The translations under genes and the position numbers were made by a program. This document shows, one piece after another, positions 50,301 through 58,612 of a stretch of 64,000 bases of DNA. Source of the DNA: CALBPI01 sp038531945 (GTDB lineage: Bacteria; Pseudomonadota; Gammaproteobacteria; Steroidobacterales; Woeseiaceae); the NCBI GenBank assembly GCA_038531945.1, contig JBCBBH010000005.1, forward strand, positions 1 through 64,000, read 5' to 3'. The notes beneath the pieces were generated by a model that was given only the letters and a program-made list of their open reading frames with translations, was not told the DNA's origin and did not search any database. Position 1 is the stretch's first letter. Each line of letters starts with the position of its first letter.

Positions 50301-50531
50301 GTACGCGGCCACGCCGAACCAGTCGCCGGGGCCCCAGGTAGTCGGGTCATTGCCGTCGGCTGTCGTGACAGTGAAACTGGTGAGGTTTTCGCTTTGGCCA
50401 TCGACCATGTCGAAAGCGACGATTTGCGCGTGCGCGGAGGCTGCACTGAGTGCGAGGGCGATACCTGCAGCCAGCGACATGCTCGAAAGCCTGCGCGTGG
50501 GTTTGGAATCGGATGACGGTCTTATCGACAT
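47388..50531 (-). CDS. ExeM/NucH-type extracellular endonuclease with lamin-tail domain (1047 aa)
   Basis: ATG 50531 (GGAGA 8 nt upstream) gives a long signal peptide with RRLSSMSLAAGIALALSAASAHA. A beta-rich N-terminal module (to about 265) is followed by a lamin-tail domain (about 270-415; AVVINEVLGSNTGPDNEFIELYNAG, SGWSIELWDSDDG), an OB-like unit (ITVIAAG region, about 480-590) and a C-terminal endonuclease/exonuclease/phosphatase domain (about 755-1047) with FNVLNL, IGLQEIQD, VVLGDLNEFE and SSDHDPV (His1036). Such enzymes degrade extracellular DNA. Relatives often end in a GlyGly-CTERM, but this one stops at RFSLGN. Confidence 0.92.
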   Translation of the reverse strand: MSIRPSSDSKPTRRLSSMSLAAGIALALSAASAHAQIVAFDMVDGQSENLTSFTVTTADGNDPTTWGPGDWFGVAAYGSWPQSAGVPFAIADDSVVGISGSPFAGDTLGIIDSTTAPTDTFFSMVDTVNGANPTGPATATWVFDVSTAAELTVSVDMAAMGDFETSDSFEWRYSIDGGAFETLFQPVVDEDAVQTYTMEGGATPELNDPLVVNSVLLNDEFITFSVTLPTIGNSLTIEFTGSGDGGSEAYAARNLIVSEGAINPGGPAVVINEVLGSNTGPDNEFIELYNAGTSPVDISGWSIELWDSDDGTSFGGADAGSPYVIDSGVTIAPGGHYLLATEAAVAAFGEAGDQTLPSNAIENGSYTLILVQANGDIADSIFVVDSGEADAPNRAGEPFEPAVTIGPDGSFLPAGFFRADETGALQDGGPEFALLSFFLSDPAPTPTNSGLVQNPAIPLTIPEIQGAGHTSAFVGERVTTSGVVTAVDSNGFYLQDALGDSDIATSDGIFVFTGGAPTVAVADSIEILATVSEFRPGSSGLSITQLSGTEEITVIAAGSALPAPVIIGAAGRVPPNVVVDDDAATAGLETINIESDPVASFDPVNDGVDFYESLEGMLTRIEAPTVVASSRVFGSGGAGNREFYVAPDLGAGINLPTVSGGVRITEGDFNPEYQVVGNRLAETGDFSTGDTVGSDIDAVVTYSFGKYIFQTLNEIAGSEAPFVAEVTDLKSKARRKELTVASFNVLNLDPSDAEGGQFANIAKIIVKSMRSPDIIGLQEIQDSSGPTDDGVVDADLTLQTLIAAIRNAGGPNYRFIEIPPVDGTNGGQPGGNIRNVFLYNQKIAQPIFRAGADATTANTIFQNKRPGPQLTFSPGYIDPENAAFVNSRKPLTMQFRAYGKDIIVINNHFRSKGGDNPIFGFNQAPLVPSEAPRTEQAQVVANFVSDILAIDADARVVVLGDLNEFEFRPPLLALEAAGLVNLTNMDVQDAYTFIFNGNSQALDHILVTPSLLPAEYDAVHAVVDAPEIDGEVSSDHDPVIVRFSLGN

Positions 50532-50716
50532 TATTATGGTCTCCGTTGGATTAGATTCGAATGAAACGACGCGTAATCCTGTCACGATATTTTGACAAAT
50601 TCATGACTTTGCCGAGTTATGCGGCTTGCTGATTCGATAAGCCCTGTGCAATCCGGGTTGTACATAAAACTGTTAATCTTCGAGTAGAAGAAAGCGCGTT
50701 TGGGGAGGGACGAAAA

Positions 50717-52351
50717 ATGCGCAAAAACAAGCACTTGTTTTTAACAATAATTTTTTGCTCGTTTGCGGTTGGTAGTGCCAGCGCGGACGAGATCACCACC
50801 GAGGTCAGCCGAGCAATCGTTTACCCGTCTGGCGCCACCGTGACGCGTACCGCACCGATTCGTTTGGCGGCCGGTAGCGACACCGTCACCATTGTCGATC
50901 TGCCGCCGGGGCTCGACGCGTTTCAAATTCGTCTGTCGGTCGCGGACCCGTCGGTTCGTCTTGGGCAGGTTCAGGTCTCCCGTGAGGCTCGTAGCCAAGC
51001 TGCGAATGCTGCGTACCGTGCGGCCGAGCGCGCCGCGTTCGAGCAACGGCTGGTGCTGCAGGCGCTGACCGATGAAGACGAAGCCGCGGAGCGCGAGCTC
51101 ACGTTTCTGCGTGGCTTTGCCGAAGGTTACTCGAGGGATGCGGGCGTACAGAACACTCAAGGCGGCGCGGATCCAGCGGCCTGGCGCAGCGCGCTAACAC
51201 TGCTGCGCGAAGGCACCGAGTCAGCACGCGCAAGACTCCGGGCGAACCAAATCAAACGCATCGATGCAGAACGGGAACTGGAGCGCCTTGAGAGCGAACG
51301 TCGGCGGCTCGGCGGTCGCGGGCGGCAGGCGAGCATCGTCACCGTGGATCTCGAAAGCGCGAGTGCTGTGGATACAACGTTGTCGCTGACTTATGAAACG
51401 GACAAGGCTTCATGGAGCTCCATTTACGAGGCGCGGGTCGACAGCCGGGCGCAGAACATACGCATGAACCACATCGCATCGGTTGAGCAGACCACCGGTG
51501 AAGACTGGGAAGGCGTTGAGCTCGTGCTGTCGACTCAGCAAATTGATAGCGAAGCGGAGTTCGAATGGCCCGAAAGTAAGTTTGTGTCGTTGTACGATCC
51601 CAATCGAACGCGAGATGGGTGGAAGCCCCAGAACGCAACGGCCCCTGCAGTCGCTGACGTTCAGGAGATCATCGTAACCGGTAGTCGGTTGGTCACTCGC
51701 GACGTGGGCGCTTACGGCGTGACCTACGCTATTCCGGGGCGTGTGTCGATCGAAGACGATGCCGACTCAGAAAACAACTTCGATATCGATCGCTACGAAA
51801 CGTCGATCACGCTGGTGACGGCCGTTGCTCCGGTCACATCCTCTCTTGCGTTCCTGGAGGCACAGTTCAATCACACCGCCGATGCGCCGATTCAGGGCGG
51901 CGACATGCGGGCGTATCTCGATGGGACTTTCGTCGGCGAGCGCGGTGGACAGTATGTTCGCCCTGGCGAGAAGACGTCGGTCAGTCTCGGCGTCGATCCG
52001 TTGTTGGAAGTCCGTGTGTTGCCACAAGGTGACTACGAAGACGAAAAAGGTGTCATTCGCAAACGACGCTTTGAAACAGAGCACACGATTTATGAGTTCT
52101 CGAATCGGCGATCGACGCCGACTCAGCTGGAAGTCTATGGCCGATACCCCGTTTCAGAGAATCGCCAGGTAGAGGTCGAGATCGGTGATGACGCGACCCC
52201 ACCGGCGCAGAGAGATGTGGAAGACCAACCTGGCATCGTTCGCTGGGATCGGGAGCTGGCCCCACAAGAGACGTGGCGGATCACTCAGCAATACACCGTG
52301 AGCTACCCGGAAGATCAGGTGATCGACCGCGACTACCGAATCGAGGACTGA
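50717..52351 (+). CDS. Exported DUF4139/MuiA-like protein with TonB-receptor-like EIIVTGSR motif (544 aa)
   Basis: After a signal peptide (about 1-23) comes the DUF4139/DUF4140-type N-terminus VSRAIVYPSGATVTRTAPIRLAAGSDTVTIVDLPPGLD, a long coiled-coil (about 90-200; RAAFEQRLVLQ..., RANQIKRIDAERELERLESERRRLGGRG) and a beta-rich C-terminal domain (about 210-540; SLTYETDKASWSSIYEARVDSR, EDWEGVELVLSTQQ, QYTVSYPEDQVI). In a loop at about 313-328 the sequence AVADVQEIIVTGSRLVTRD copies the start motif (EEIVVTGSR) of TonB-dependent receptors. Function of the family is unknown (it was named for inhibition of mucoidy). Confidence 0.82.
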   Translation: MRKNKHLFLTIIFCSFAVGSASADEITTEVSRAIVYPSGATVTRTAPIRLAAGSDTVTIVDLPPGLDAFQIRLSVADPSVRLGQVQVSREARSQAANAAYRAAERAAFEQRLVLQALTDEDEAAERELTFLRGFAEGYSRDAGVQNTQGGADPAAWRSALTLLREGTESARARLRANQIKRIDAERELERLESERRRLGGRGRQASIVTVDLESASAVDTTLSLTYETDKASWSSIYEARVDSRAQNIRMNHIASVEQTTGEDWEGVELVLSTQQIDSEAEFEWPESKFVSLYDPNRTRDGWKPQNATAPAVADVQEIIVTGSRLVTRDVGAYGVTYAIPGRVSIEDDADSENNFDIDRYETSITLVTAVAPVTSSLAFLEAQFNHTADAPIQGGDMRAYLDGTFVGERGGQYVRPGEKTSVSLGVDPLLEVRVLPQGDYEDEKGVIRKRRFETEHTIYEFSNRRSTPTQLEVYGRYPVSENRQVEVEIGDDATPPAQRDVEDQPGIVRWDRELAPQETWRITQQYTVSYPEDQVIDRDYRIED

Positions 52352-52378
52352 GCCTGCCCGGAGGCCGCGTTTCGCTGG

Positions 52379-53170
52379 CTAGGGTTTGCGCGGCTTTTTG
52401 GAGCGTTTCGCTTTCTGGTCCCGCTGTAGCGTGCGACCGTCGTAGAGCATGTTGCGCAGGGCTAGGTGGATTGCGCCTTTATTGAACTCCGTGTTGCGTA
52501 GAAGTTCGTCGGCCGGATAGGCCATCGTCTTGCCCTCGCGGGTCTCGCGTGTGAGCAGTTGGATGCCGCCGTAGTTTTCGAACAGCAATTCACCGGCCGC
52601 CGAGTATAGTTCGGCGTGGAGCGAGAGCGCCCGCACGACACCAATATTGAGCGTCGAGCCACCCAATCGCGCGGCGCCTTTGACGTGCGGCCACGACTTC
52701 ACACCGCCGAATCGCGCGAGGCCACCTTGATGTGGTATCTCACGATTGTCGATGCTGGTCTCGAGGAACGCTGTAGCGCCGTGCGAAGCTTGTATTGCCG
52801 CACGGACGCGTGTCTGAGCTGCGGCGAATTTCTCTTCATTGCGACGACCGGTGACCGCGTCGTAAATACCGCCGATGGACTCAAGCTCCGCTTGCCACGC
52901 CTCGGCATAGACTTCTGCCGGGACGATCTGATACTCGAACCGCTCGAGCTTAATGGTCAACAGTTCGTGGAACTCCGTGACGGCAGCATCGTGCTCCGGG
53001 ACATCCATCATACGAATCGGTACAAGCGCGATGATCGGGTGATCGACCTTGAGTGCTTCAACAAACGCATTGTGCGCTTTGCGATCTTTGGGACGCTCAT
53101 GATCCCCGATAGACCATGCGTTCGCGGCGAACAGAAATCCCAAAATCAAAACAGTCATCTGGCGCTTCAT
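52379..53170 (-). CDS. Exported protein, paralogue of the adjacent gene (263 aa)
   Basis: After a signal sequence (MKRQMTVLILGFLFAANAWS), it shares a plan with the next gene: IIALVPIRMMDVPEHDAAVTEF, HELLTIKLERFEYQIVPAEVYAEAW, SIGGIYDAVTGRRNEEK, LARFGG..., YGGIQLLTRETREG and LLRNTEFNKGAIHLALRNML. It ends with a basic tail KAKRSKKPRKP. The start overlaps the stop of the gene at 53167 by ATGA. No known family; the pattern of an N-terminal receptor-like strand followed by alternating alpha/beta is not specific. Confidence 0.72.
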   Translation of the reverse strand: MKRQMTVLILGFLFAANAWSIGDHERPKDRKAHNAFVEALKVDHPIIALVPIRMMDVPEHDAAVTEFHELLTIKLERFEYQIVPAEVYAEAWQAELESIGGIYDAVTGRRNEEKFAAAQTRVRAAIQASHGATAFLETSIDNREIPHQGGLARFGGVKSWPHVKGAARLGGSTLNIGVVRALSLHAELYSAAGELLFENYGGIQLLTRETREGKTMAYPADELLRNTEFNKGAIHLALRNMLYDGRTLQRDQKAKRSKKPRKP

Positions 53171-54015
53171 TCCTGCTCCTCCGTCTCGGCAGTCGGTTCG
53201 ACCATCGCTTCACTGGATGCTGTCTCGGACTCCACGGTATCGCTCTGGGGCGTCCCGTTGGATTTCGCCAGAGCGTCCACCAACGGCATCAGTGCCGTCT
53301 CTACTGCTTCGCGATTCAATTCGGTGTTGTTCAGGCGATCGGGTGGTTCTCGTAAAACGTAGCTGACGCCAAACATGTTCTGCTTCACAAAGGTCAACAA
53401 TTCAATGCCGCTGCGATTCGCAAAATACGTGGTGTCGGCTTCGGTCTTGTCGATTAATACACCCAGGAAGGACGAGGCGGGCATGCCACCGCGAAGATTC
53501 CCAACCCCGCTGAGCAGTCCGGTTTCGCCGCCCGTTGAGAAACGCTCAACGCCATCCCACTTGGTTTCGTTGCCATAGAAGGGTGCGATGACTTCGACGA
53601 TGCTCGGGATCAGATATGCGTCGAACTCGTGAATGCGTTCGAACTCACGGAAGGTCAAGTCCTCAATGGTTTCTGCTTTCTCGACGTCGAGTTCACCTGT
53701 GTAAATGTCGTAGCTGCCGCCTAACGCAAGCGAAGTCTCATTGCGTTTTTCGATGTATGTCTGCACCGGGATGTAATCGATACCGGTTGTGTCGAGGTAT
53801 TCTGTGACGAGTCGATCAAATTCGAGCGCAGACAGGTAAGGATCGTCGACTTCGATTTCAATGCGCGCGGGCAACACCGCAATCCGTTTGACCTTTTCGT
53901 TAAACTCTACGTCTTCGACGAAGAACTCTGCGCGACTCTCGACGGCCAATCCGCCAAAGCACACGATAGCGGCAAGCAATCCGCCCGATAGTCGGGCGCT
54001 GTTAAGGATGTGCAT
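53167..54015 (-). CDS. Exported protein, paralogue of the adjacent gene (282 aa)
   Basis: A signal peptide (about 1-29) is followed by IAVLPARIEIEVDDPYLSALEFDRLVTEYLDTTGIDYIPVQTYIE, LGGSYDIYTGELDVEKAE, GIELLTFVKQNMFGVSYV and NNTELNREAVETALMPLVDAL. Each block aligns with the 52379-53170 protein, so the two are tandem duplicates. It has an acidic C-terminal tail (TVESETASSEAMVEPTAETEEQE) where the other has a basic tail, so the tails could pair electrostatically. It begins 5 nt after the M48 protease stop and is in the same operon. Confidence 0.72.
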   Translation of the reverse strand: MHILNSARLSGGLLAAIVCFGGLAVESRAEFFVEDVEFNEKVKRIAVLPARIEIEVDDPYLSALEFDRLVTEYLDTTGIDYIPVQTYIEKRNETSLALGGSYDIYTGELDVEKAETIEDLTFREFERIHEFDAYLIPSIVEVIAPFYGNETKWDGVERFSTGGETGLLSGVGNLRGGMPASSFLGVLIDKTEADTTYFANRSGIELLTFVKQNMFGVSYVLREPPDRLNNTELNREAVETALMPLVDALAKSNGTPQSDTVESETASSEAMVEPTAETEEQE

Positions 54016-54020
54016 CGTGA

Positions 54021-55184
54021 TCAGGGCTCCTCGCGCAGGTAAGTTTCGATCAGCGGCGCGTCGATCGCATCGGGCGCCAACTTTAGATATTCACGGAAGA
54101 ACTGATCGGCTTTGGCGGACTCCGCCATCAGGCGGTAGTGCAAACCCAGTTCTCTGTAAGCGGCTGCCGGTGCATTCCCGCCATCGACTGCCTGCTGGTA
54201 GTACTCTGCCGCCTCGATACTCGTCTCTCTGGAGCTGGACGTTGCGCGAATCGATTCGCCGAAAGCGAACAGCGCCTCTGGATTGCCGGGGTACTTGTGC
54301 AGGTAGCGGTGCAGCATGGCGGTGGCCATTGTCAACTCGCCGTTGTCGATCAACGCGAGTGTTTGCGGCACGATCAAATGATCGGTCGCTTTCGCATATC
54401 GGGGTTCGTTCGTTTCGTTCGAGACGCTGGGCGCGAGTATCTCGAGTTGTGCCTGCACCGTCTCGACTCGCGTGTCGATATCCGGGTGACTCGCGAATAG
54501 GGGGTTTCTAACACCCGACCGATCGCGACGCAGTTTCTCAAGCGCCGGTACCGCTTCGCGAATGTCATAGCCCGACGCTGCCATAATCTCCAACGCGGCG
54601 AGGTCGGACTCGGTTTCCAGCTCGCGAGAGTAGCCGGAGTTTAAAGCGAGCTGCCACGCCGATTCGTTGTCGTTCGTGATCGGCACGCCAGACATGGCGG
54701 TCAGCGCTACGCCAACCAGCACGGATTTTGTGCGTTGATTGCGCGCAAAGCGCTGTGAGATCAGCGCGTGGCGTCGGCGGTAGTGCACGATTTCGTGTCC
54801 GAGCACGAACGCAAGCTGCGCCTCGTTGTTGATTTGCGCGAGCATGCCGTGCGTGATGAACAGATCGCCGTGCGGCATCGCGGCTGCATTGGCGACGACA
54901 TCGTCCAGGACAGTGATTTTCGGTCGGCGATCCGGGGCCAGCGTCGTGCTGGCCGCAACGAGTCGCTCAAGCACGGACTCGACGTAAATCTGCAGGTTCT
55001 GATCGTCGGTGGCTAACGACCTGATGATTCCCGCCGCCGCCTTCTCCGACTCTTGCCAAATTGCGGCTTCATCGCGCTTGAGCTCGGTAACCTCGTCCAT
55101 TCGCTCGACCTGGGTGCTCGCACAAGCGCCAACAACCAGGGATGTCGCGACAATTACCCAGCGCTTCCAGAAACTCGGCGACAC
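54021..55184 (-). CDS. Lipoprotein M48-family zinc metalloprotease with TPR-like tail (387 aa)
   Basis: GTG 55184 (GAGGGA 6 nt upstream) gives a lipoprotein signal MSPSFWKRWVIVATSLVVGAC (Cys21). The protease core (about 35-265) has the HExxH motif at His130-Glu131-His134 in AFVLGHEIVHYRRRHA and the third ligand in SRELETESDLAALE (Glu190). The C-terminus is TPR-like (LHRYLHKYPGNPEALFAFGESI; AAEYYQQAVDGGNAPAAAYRELG). It resembles BepA/LoiP-type periplasmic proteases that help outer-membrane assembly. The two downstream paralogous secreted proteins may be partners or substrates. Confidence 0.9.
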   Translation of the reverse strand: MSPSFWKRWVIVATSLVVGACASTQVERMDEVTELKRDEAAIWQESEKAAAGIIRSLATDDQNLQIYVESVLERLVAASTTLAPDRRPKITVLDDVVANAAAMPHGDLFITHGMLAQINNEAQLAFVLGHEIVHYRRRHALISQRFARNQRTKSVLVGVALTAMSGVPITNDNESAWQLALNSGYSRELETESDLAALEIMAASGYDIREAVPALEKLRRDRSGVRNPLFASHPDIDTRVETVQAQLEILAPSVSNETNEPRYAKATDHLIVPQTLALIDNGELTMATAMLHRYLHKYPGNPEALFAFGESIRATSSSRETSIEAAEYYQQAVDGGNAPAAAYRELGLHYRLMAESAKADQFFREYLKLAPDAIDAPLIETYLREEP

Positions 55185-55228
55185 AGTGCATCCCTCCCTT
55201 TGCCTGTGTGTGGAAGCATTCCAAAATA

Positions 55229-56431
55229 TCACACCGATGGCGAGAGCGCCGAGGGTCGATTGACATCCCGTCGAGGCGAAGTGTGAATCGGCATGCCGAA
55301 CAATGGACGCAGTAGCGGAATTCGTCGAATGACGAATTCATATAACACCAGGCAGCCGATTGCGGTGCCGCCGATAACGAGCAACGGCTCGATGATCGGA
55401 CCGAGTTGATATGGCGACAGCGTGCCGCCGAGGATCACGGTCAGCGTCTGGTGCAGGATGTACCACGGGAAAATGGCGGCGGTGCTATAGGCGATCCAAC
55501 GTTTCGGTTGGTTGAGATACTGAAAGCCGTAGGCGAACAACACGAGGATCCAGGTCCAACGATTGACGTACACCGACAGGAAGCTCAGCTGCTCGATCAG
55601 GAAGTGCGAGTCTTCGGATACCCATAAATCCTGTGTGCGCAGACTGATGTACGCGAGGATGCCGACCGTCAGAAACAGACGACGTTTGTCCGCGAGCGCT
55701 GCCCACCATTCGGTGTCGCGCCCGATCAGGTAGCCGTAGAAGAAGAGGGTGCCGTAGAGCACGTGAGCATAGTTATCGCCGATCAGGCTGTGGTCGATTC
55801 CAGGGTAGTGCGGGAAAACGAAATTGCCGTACAGCATCAGCGGAATCACCGGGATCGCGATGAGCCAAGGGCCGCGGAGCTTGCGAAACGCGGTATGCAG
55901 CCCGGCGCGGCGGGCGAGTGCACCGACGGGAATGACGAGCAGTGTGTAGAACAGGATGTAGGGCAGATACCACAGATGGTTCCAGGTCCAGACGATCTCA
56001 TTCTCACCGCCCCATGCATTGCCCGGGAAGTCCTGGAAGGTCAGATATTGCATCCAGAAGTTCCAGTAGCCGGGCTCGATGATCCCCTTGTTTAACGCTT
56101 CGAAGTAACACTGCGGCGCGATGATGACAGCCATGCCGAAGATCAGCGGCAGCAGCAGCCGCCAGACACGACGCAACGCGAGCTCGCCACCCGAGTATTT
56201 AGTGCGAACGAACGCAACAGCCAAACCGGAAATCACGAACAGCAGTGACATCCGCCACTGGTTCAGGAAGCGCATCGGCTCCTGCAGCCAGACTGAGGTG
56301 TATTCGGATTTTATGTGCCAACCCCAGTCGGCGACATAAAACATGCCGCAGTGGTAGAGGATCAACAGTCCAAAGGCGATGACGCGGAGGGCATCGATGT
56401 CGTATCGGCGTTGTGGCGTGGCATCCGGCAT
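55229..56431 (-). CDS. Acyltransferase 3 family/OpgC-like membrane protein (400 aa)
   Basis: The start YDIDALRVIAFGLLILYHCGMFY has the R and H residues of acyltransferase-3 proteins (RxxA/LxxxxxxxH), followed by ten or more membrane helices with SLLFVISGLAVAF, NHLWYLPYILFYTLLVIP and IFPWYILHQTLTVILG. Such proteins acylate or succinylate glycans at the inner membrane; the OpgC group acts on periplasmic glucans. ATG 56431 (MPDATPQRRYDID) follows AGGAACC. The long upstream reading to 56872 contains no related residues. It is divergent from the LytTR gene. Confidence 0.86.
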   Translation of the reverse strand: MPDATPQRRYDIDALRVIAFGLLILYHCGMFYVADWGWHIKSEYTSVWLQEPMRFLNQWRMSLLFVISGLAVAFVRTKYSGGELALRRVWRLLLPLIFGMAVIIAPQCYFEALNKGIIEPGYWNFWMQYLTFQDFPGNAWGGENEIVWTWNHLWYLPYILFYTLLVIPVGALARRAGLHTAFRKLRGPWLIAIPVIPLMLYGNFVFPHYPGIDHSLIGDNYAHVLYGTLFFYGYLIGRDTEWWAALADKRRLFLTVGILAYISLRTQDLWVSEDSHFLIEQLSFLSVYVNRWTWILVLFAYGFQYLNQPKRWIAYSTAAIFPWYILHQTLTVILGGTLSPYQLGPIIEPLLVIGGTAIGCLVLYEFVIRRIPLLRPLFGMPIHTSPRRDVNRPSALSPSV

Positions 56432-56583
56432 GGTCGGTTCCTGTTCAGTTCGGCATCGATGCTGCCTCTCGCGCGAACGGCGCGCCGGCCCCAAGTGACT
56501 GATTGAACGTGGTTTGTGATGAGTGGTGGGGTTTTCGGGATAAGCGGTGGCCGACGATGTGGACATGCGGGTAGGCTGTGCGC

Positions 56584-57450
56584 ATGAATCTGCAGTCGTA
56601 TTTGAAGCACCGCCGAGTTTGGGAAGTCGCAATGATCGTCGGCATGCTATTGATCGGCTTTGTGTCGAACGTTGCGACCGAGGTGATCGACTATGGCCGG
56701 AGCGACGGCGGTCCTCCGCCGGCGCTCGCCTGGATTCTGCAGGGCACGAGCCATGCTGCGTTCCTCGTGCTGTTCCCGCTCGTGATCTGGTTTGATCATA
56801 GGTTCCCGCTACGGATTGCAACCTGGAAACGCAGCCTGCTCGCGCACCTCGGGTTTTCCGTCGTGTTCTCATTGCTGCACGTCTTGATGATGTATCTCAG
56901 CCGCAAGGTGCTGTATCCGATTTTTCTCGACAGCACGTACTTCTGGAGCGATCCGGTCCGGGAAATCGTGTATGAGTACCTGAAGGACTTCCGGACCTAT
57001 TTGCTGATCCTGTCTCTGATCTATCTGTATCGGTTCGTGTTGCTACGGTTGCAGGGCGAGGCAGGTTTTTTGGATGCCGGTGAGTCAGAGAAAGAGTCGC
57101 AACCGCCTGCTGATCGCTTTCTGGTCAAGAAATTCGGCAAGGAGTTTCTCGTTCGTATCGATGACATCGAATGGATCGAAAGTGCCGGGAACTATGTGAA
57201 CCTGCATGTTGAGAAGAAGGTGTATCCGCTGCGCAGCACGATGACGCAGATTGCGGATCGGTTGGCCCCGCAGGGATTTATCCGCGTTCACCGGCAAGCG
57301 ATCGTGAACGCCGATCGCATCGCGGAGATGTCGGTCTCGGATTCGGGTGATGGCGAGCTACGGTTGAACACCGACGCTCGCGTGCCGGTCAGTCGTCGCT
57401 ACCGCCAGCACCTTCGCGACTCGATTGGTGCGGATCAGCTGTCGGCTTAG
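56584..57450 (+). CDS. Membrane-bound LytTR-type transcriptional regulator (288 aa)
   Basis: There are four membrane helices (about 13-33, 50-70, 82-102, 140-155) and then a LytTR DNA-binding domain (about 180-283): RFLVKKFGKEFLVRIDDIEWIESAGNYVNLHVEKKVYPLRSTMTQIADRL, GFIRVHRQAIVNADRI and RVPVSRRYRQHLRDSI. This is a one-component regulator sensing at the membrane. ATG 56584 is the preferred start, GTG 56578 an alternative. It is divergent from the acyltransferase gene, a possible target. The 3' end overlaps the convergent gene by 62 bp. Confidence 0.9.
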   Translation: MNLQSYLKHRRVWEVAMIVGMLLIGFVSNVATEVIDYGRSDGGPPPALAWILQGTSHAAFLVLFPLVIWFDHRFPLRIATWKRSLLAHLGFSVVFSLLHVLMMYLSRKVLYPIFLDSTYFWSDPVREIVYEYLKDFRTYLLILSLIYLYRFVLLRLQGEAGFLDAGESEKESQPPADRFLVKKFGKEFLVRIDDIEWIESAGNYVNLHVEKKVYPLRSTMTQIADRLAPQGFIRVHRQAIVNADRIAEMSVSDSGDGELRLNTDARVPVSRRYRQHLRDSIGADQLSA

Positions 57451-57871
57451 CGCTGAATGCCTGCTTGAAGGCCATAAAGGCCATTGCGCTTGCCAGGAAA
57501 ATGCCGAACGTGATCAACACACGACCGAATCCGACGTTGATCCAGCGGGGCACCAATGGAATGCCGCCTTGCATCGTGTCTGGATCGGCGATGAACGCCG
57601 CCCAGAAACCAACCGCTGCCATCGATAGACACAGGCAACCGACGAAGAAGGCTGACAGCCGGCTGTAGTGCGCGGCCAAAATCGCAAGCCCACCGAAGAC
57701 AAACACCAAACCGGTCGCCGCGACTGTCCAATGTGGCGCGTGCATTTTGTCCGGATCCGACGGAATCCAATTCATCGCGACCCCGACCAGAATGGATCCC
57801 GCGAGAATTGTGATGCCGCCCATCGTGAGCGTTGCTTTCGGCGACAGATCGGTGGCGGTTTTCTGGGACAT
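57389..57871 (-). CDS. Small four-helix membrane protein, unknown function (160 aa)
   Basis: From ATG 57871 (MSQKTATDLSPKATLTMGG) it has four hydrophobic helices: ITILAGSILVGVAMNWIP, TVAATGLVFVFGGLAILAAHY, AFFVGCLCLSMAAVGFWAAFI and GRVLITFGIFLASAMAFMAF, ending in a polar tail KPTADPHQSSREGAGGSDD that overlaps the LytTR gene. The same frame stays open upstream to GTG 58042 and encodes a further 57 residues with a hydrophobic start (ILSVAVLAPDLW, ACVVFAATMAHLAGNIRN), so a longer form is possible. No family is recognised. Confidence 0.62.
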   Translation of the reverse strand: MSQKTATDLSPKATLTMGGITILAGSILVGVAMNWIPSDPDKMHAPHWTVAATGLVFVFGGLAILAAHYSRLSAFFVGCLCLSMAAVGFWAAFIADPDTMQGGIPLVPRWINVGFGRVLITFGIFLASAMAFMAFKQAFSAKPTADPHQSSREGAGGSDD

Positions 57872-58195
57872 TTGGGGAGTATGCGATAGTAGGCGAAATT
57901 GGTCGAACGCAACGTTGCGTATGTTTCCGGCTAGATGAGCCATCGTCGCTGCGAAAACCACGCAAGCGACCTTGCCAAATTGGCGAAGGCTTCTGCAAGC
58001 TTTCCAGAGGTCTGGTGCCAAGACCGCCACGGACAATATCACGGCGAAGACGAGGTAGAAACTTGGGCGAAGCCTTGGGTTTGGTCAGTTGGTTTTCGAT
58101 TAGCTCCGTGCCCGAACTCGGTCTCGTGTGTTTCCTTTCTTCCTTTTTGGAGAGAGGCCAATTGCAGCAGTTACGGATAAGCAGGAGAGTGCTAA
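57872..58195. other. Intergenic region (324 nt) without a firm gene
   Basis: On the minus strand 57872-58042 continues the frame of the preceding membrane gene and encodes protein-like residues (FGKVACVVFAATMAHLAGNIRNVAFDQ in part); a TGA closes it further upstream. Whether this is a longer N-terminus or a remnant is unclear. The rest (58043-58195) leads into the next plus-strand gene and has AGGAGAG 7 nt before the ATG at 58196. I see no hairpin or repeat here. GC content begins to fall in this stretch. Confidence 0.4.
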
Positions 58196-58552
58196 ATGAC
58201 AGAGAATGAAAGATGGGCGTTGACATGGGACATCAAGCAGAAACTAAAGGAGATGGGGCGTCCTTATCAGCTTGGGACGTTTGTTGTTTTCCCTGTCGGG
58301 CTCGCTTTATTTACTTTTGGCGTTTGTATGGCCAACGAGTTTGTCACTTTGGCTGGGTTGTTCTTCTCTGGAATAATCCCGCCGCTTTTTTACGCATGGA
58401 TGCAAGTGTTCCTAGTGAGAGAGGATGCCAAAATCGCAGCGAAGGAAGCTGGAGAACAATGGGGCCCACTGTGGCTCGCGGCTACGGCACTCGGGGTTCT
58501 TGTCTATAATTCTCGTTTTCCGTCGGTCGTAGTATGCGTGATGCCGCCGTAA
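58196..58552 (+). CDS. Small membrane protein, unknown function (118 aa)
   Basis: A charged start (MTENERWALTWDIKQKLKEMGRPYQ) is followed by two membrane helices (LGTFVVFPVGLALFTFGVC; LAGLFFSGIIPPLFYAWMQVF), a charged loop (REDAKIAAKEAGEQ) and a third, weaker helix (WLAATALGVLVYNSRF). Base composition is visibly lower in GC than the preceding genes. AGGAGAG lies 7 nt before the ATG. No family is recognised and no partner is apparent. Confidence 0.6.
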   Translation: MTENERWALTWDIKQKLKEMGRPYQLGTFVVFPVGLALFTFGVCMANEFVTLAGLFFSGIIPPLFYAWMQVFLVREDAKIAAKEAGEQWGPLWLAATALGVLVYNSRFPSVVVCVMPP

Positions 58553-58612
58553 GTCTAGCGTGTACCAAGTCAAACCAACGACGCCCATGATTCGCAACGA
58601 GCGGACTAGAGG

